Shown here piece by piece: positions 62,109 through 64,000 of a DNA stretch of 64,000 nucleotides; position 1 is the stretch's first letter, and every line of letters starts with the position of its first letter. This DNA comes from Pseudomonas sp. DC1.2 (GTDB taxonomy: Bacteria > Pseudomonadota > Gammaproteobacteria > Pseudomonadales > Pseudomonadaceae): positions 4,407,001 through 4,471,000 of the forward strand of contig NZ_CP133782.1 in the NCBI RefSeq assembly GCF_034351645.1, written 5' to 3'. The notes beneath the pieces were generated by a model, which did no database searches, had not been told where the DNA came from, and was given only the letters and a program-made list of their open reading frames with translations. The translations under genes and the position numbers were made by a program.

Positions 62109-62144
62109 AACAGCCCGCGTGAATGGACATTCACGCGGGCTGTT
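62109..62144. terminator. Bidirectional terminator between toxin gene and guaA
   Basis: A 17-base perfect inverted repeat, AACAGCCCGCGTGAATG and its complement, around a two-base centre, with A and T runs at the outer edges. Suited to stop both the toxin and guaA transcripts. Confidence 0.85.
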
Positions 62145-62185
62145 TGATTGCGGCCTGGCATCAGACCATCAAGGCATGCGCGGGA

Positions 62186-63763
62186 TTATTCCCACTCAAT
62201 GGTCGCTGGCGGCTTGCTCGACACGTCGTAAGTGACGCGGGAGATGCCTTCGATTTCATTGATGATGCGGCCGCTGACGGTTTCCAGCAGCTCGTAAGGC
62301 AGGTGAGCCCAACGCGCTGTCATGAAGTCGATGGTTTCGACCGCACGCAGGGCCACAACCCACGCGTAACGACGACCATCACCGACAACGCCAACCGATT
62401 TAACAGGCTGGAACACCACGAACGCCTGGCTGACTTTGTGATACCAGTCAGCCTTGCGCAGTTCTTCGATGAAAATGTGGTCAGCGCGACGCAACAAGTC
62501 TGCGTATTCCTTCTTCACTTCTCCGAGGATCCGCACGCCCAGGCCTGGGCCCGGGAACGGGTGACGGTAGACCATGTCGTAAGGCAGGCCGAGTTCCAGG
62601 CCCAGACGACGGACTTCGTCCTTGAACAGCTCGCGCAGCGGCTCAACCAGCTTGAGGTTCATTTCATCCGGCAAGCCACCCACGTTGTGGTGCGACTTGA
62701 TCACGTGAGCCTTGCCACTTTTGGCGCCAGCCGACTCGATTACGTCGGGGTAGATGGTCCCTTGGGCCAGGTACTTGATGTTGTCGAGCTTGCAGGATTC
62801 GGCATCGAAGACGTCGATGAAGGTGCGACCAATGATCTTGCGCTTCTTCTCAGGGTCCGACTCGCCGGCCAGGTTGTTGAGGAACTGGTCCGCGGCGTTG
62901 GCACGAATGACTTTGACGCCCATGTTCTCGGCAAACATGGCCATCACTTGCTCGCCTTCGTGCAGACGCAGCAAGCCGTTGTCGACGAAGACGCAGGTCA
63001 GTTGGTCGCCAATGGCTTTGTGCAACAACGCGGCAACCACCGAAGAGTCCACACCGCCGGACAGACCCAGCAACACGTTGTCGGTGCCGACCTGAGCGCG
63101 GATGTTGGCGATGGCGTCTTCAGCGATTTTCGACGGCGTCCACAGTGCTTCGCAGCCGCAAATGTCGAGGATGAAGCGCGACAGAATGCGCCCGCCCTGC
63201 TTGGTGTGGGTCACTTCAGGGTGGAACTGCACGCCGTAGTAACCACGGGCATCGTTGAACATGCCAGCAATCGGGCAGCTCGGGGTGCTGGCCAGGACAT
63301 GGAAGTCTTCTGGCATTTTGGTGACCTTGTCACCGTGGCTCATCCACACGTCGAGGCCGAACAGGCCGTCAGCGTCGATGTGGTCTTCGATGCCGTCAAG
63401 CAGGCGGCTCTTACCGACCACATCGACACGGGCATAACCGAACTCACGCAACTCGGAACCTTCGACCTTGCCACCCAGCTGTTCAGCCATGGTCTGCATG
63501 CCGTAGCAGATACCGAAAACTGGGACGCCCAGCTCGAACACGGCTTGCGGGGCGCGCGGGCTGTTGGCCACGTGTACGGACTCGGGGCCGCCGGCAAGGA
63601 TGATCCCTTTCGGCGCGAATTCGCGAATCGCTTCGTCGTCCATGTCGAACGGATGCAGTTCGCAATACACGCCGATTTCACGCACACGGCGAGCAATCAG
63701 CTGGGTGTACTGGGAACCGAAGTCGAGGATCAGGATGCGGTGAGCGTGAATGTCGAGGGCCAT
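62186..63763 (-). CDS. guaA: GMP synthase
   Basis: A 525-residue glutamine-hydrolysing GMP synthase that aminates XMP with ATP. Class I glutaminase domain (about 8-200) with C86 in [11 protein letters not shown] pyrophosphatase domain with the P-loop LSGGVDSS; C-terminal dimerisation domain ending [16 protein letters not shown], as in E. coli GuaA (same length). It follows guaB on the same strand, the usual guaBA order. Complete. Confidence 0.97.
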   Translation of the reverse strand: MALDIHAHRILILDFGSQYTQLIARRVREIGVYCELHPFDMDDEAIREFAPKGIILAGGPESVHVANSPRAPQAVFELGVPVFGICYGMQTMAEQLGGKVEGSELREFGYARVDVVGKSRLLDGIEDHIDADGLFGLDVWMSHGDKVTKMPEDFHVLASTPSCPIAGMFNDARGYYGVQFHPEVTHTKQGGRILSRFILDICGCEALWTPSKIAEDAIANIRAQVGTDNVLLGLSGGVDSSVVAALLHKAIGDQLTCVFVDNGLLRLHEGEQVMAMFAENMGVKVIRANAADQFLNNLAGESDPEKKRKIIGRTFIDVFDAESCKLDNIKYLAQGTIYPDVIESAGAKSGKAHVIKSHHNVGGLPDEMNLKLVEPLRELFKDEVRRLGLELGLPYDMVYRHPFPGPGLGVRILGEVKKEYADLLRRADHIFIEELRKADWYHKVSQAFVVFQPVKSVGVVGDGRRYAWVVALRAVETIDFMTARWAHLPYELLETVSGRIINEIEGISRVTYDVSSKPPATIEWE

Positions 63764-63859
63764 GAGTCAGTCTCGTCTATGCAATTCGAATAAATAGAAT
63801 CAGAAACAACTCGGGGCTGAATAGCACAGCCCCGGTTACTTAACATATTGCTTGAAGCC

Positions 63860-64000
<141 letters not shown>

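Noticed and set aside
62123..63793. A 556-codon open frame on the plus strand opposite guaA
   Set aside because: GuaA is unmistakable on the minus strand over the same interval; the opposite frame has no recognisable motif.

Overview
The window reads as the chromosome of a fluorescens-group Pseudomonas. This rests on the PQQ glucose dehydrogenase with an OprB porin, an AsrA-type Lon next to a chagasin-type inhibitor and cmoAB, the tre PTS locus, guaBA, several 'gtgggagc...gctcgc'-type intergenic REP hairpins and uniformly high-GC coding. The assignment is by recognition of families and synteny; no search was run.

Layout. 1-2.0 kb (minus): a Nudix hydrolase and a response regulator with a damaged HD-GYP domain. 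2.2-10.6 kb (plus): a tightly coupled operon with ATGA start/stop overlaps at three of its four junctions. It encodes REC-PAS-GGDEF-EAL, REC-GGDEF-EAL, an exported di-heme cytochrome c peroxidase-like protein, a membrane histidine kinase and a REC-histidine kinase. 10.8-16.3 kb: a small membrane protein, then an APC permease and a nitrilase-family amidase divergent from a LuxR regulator and an FMN-dependent glutamate synthase-like protein. 16.35-20.6 kb: an IS5-type element next to a decayed serotype-conversion (gtr-like) island with two wrecked gtrII-like genes, a GtrA flippase, a GT39-like glycosyltransferase and a duplicated upstream element. 20.8-25.2 kb: an OpgC-like acyltransferase and a large bifunctional penicillin-binding protein. 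25.3-30.9 kb (minus): a complete CS1/CFA-I type alternative chaperone-usher pilus operon.

31.5-38.1 kb: a YqjI-like PadR regulator with a YqjH-like siderophore-interacting reductase, a Pr6Pr-like membrane protein with a VF530-type protein, an OprB porin and gcd. 38.2-42.5 kb (minus): a four-gene module of exported cupredoxin, membrane GGDEF/EAL sensor, DUF3034 outer-membrane-like protein and truncated-hemoglobin lipoprotein. 42.9-50.4 kb: an AsrA-type Lon protease behind a clear RpoH-type heat-shock promoter, an ICP lipoprotein, a YhhN protein, cmoAB, then tadA and a multicopper oxidase on the minus strand. 50.6-58.9 kb: a trehalose PTS locus (treP, treC, porin, EIIA-HPr-EI fusion, Cys-less EIIB) divergent from treR, with a paired operator. 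59.1-62.1 kb: a 1004-residue putative toxin ending in a Tiki/ChaN-superfamily domain. 62.2-64 kb: guaA and the 3' end of guaB.

The most noteworthy items are two separate c-di-GMP modules each packaged with exported redox proteins (di-heme peroxidase in one; cupredoxin plus truncated hemoglobin in the other), reciprocal GGDEF/EAL decay between two adjacent paralogues, the Tiki-domain toxin, the Cys-less EIIB in the trehalose PTS, and the eroding gtr island with its duplicated palindromic control element and CCCAT repeat tract. No CRISPR array, tRNA or rRNA was recognised.
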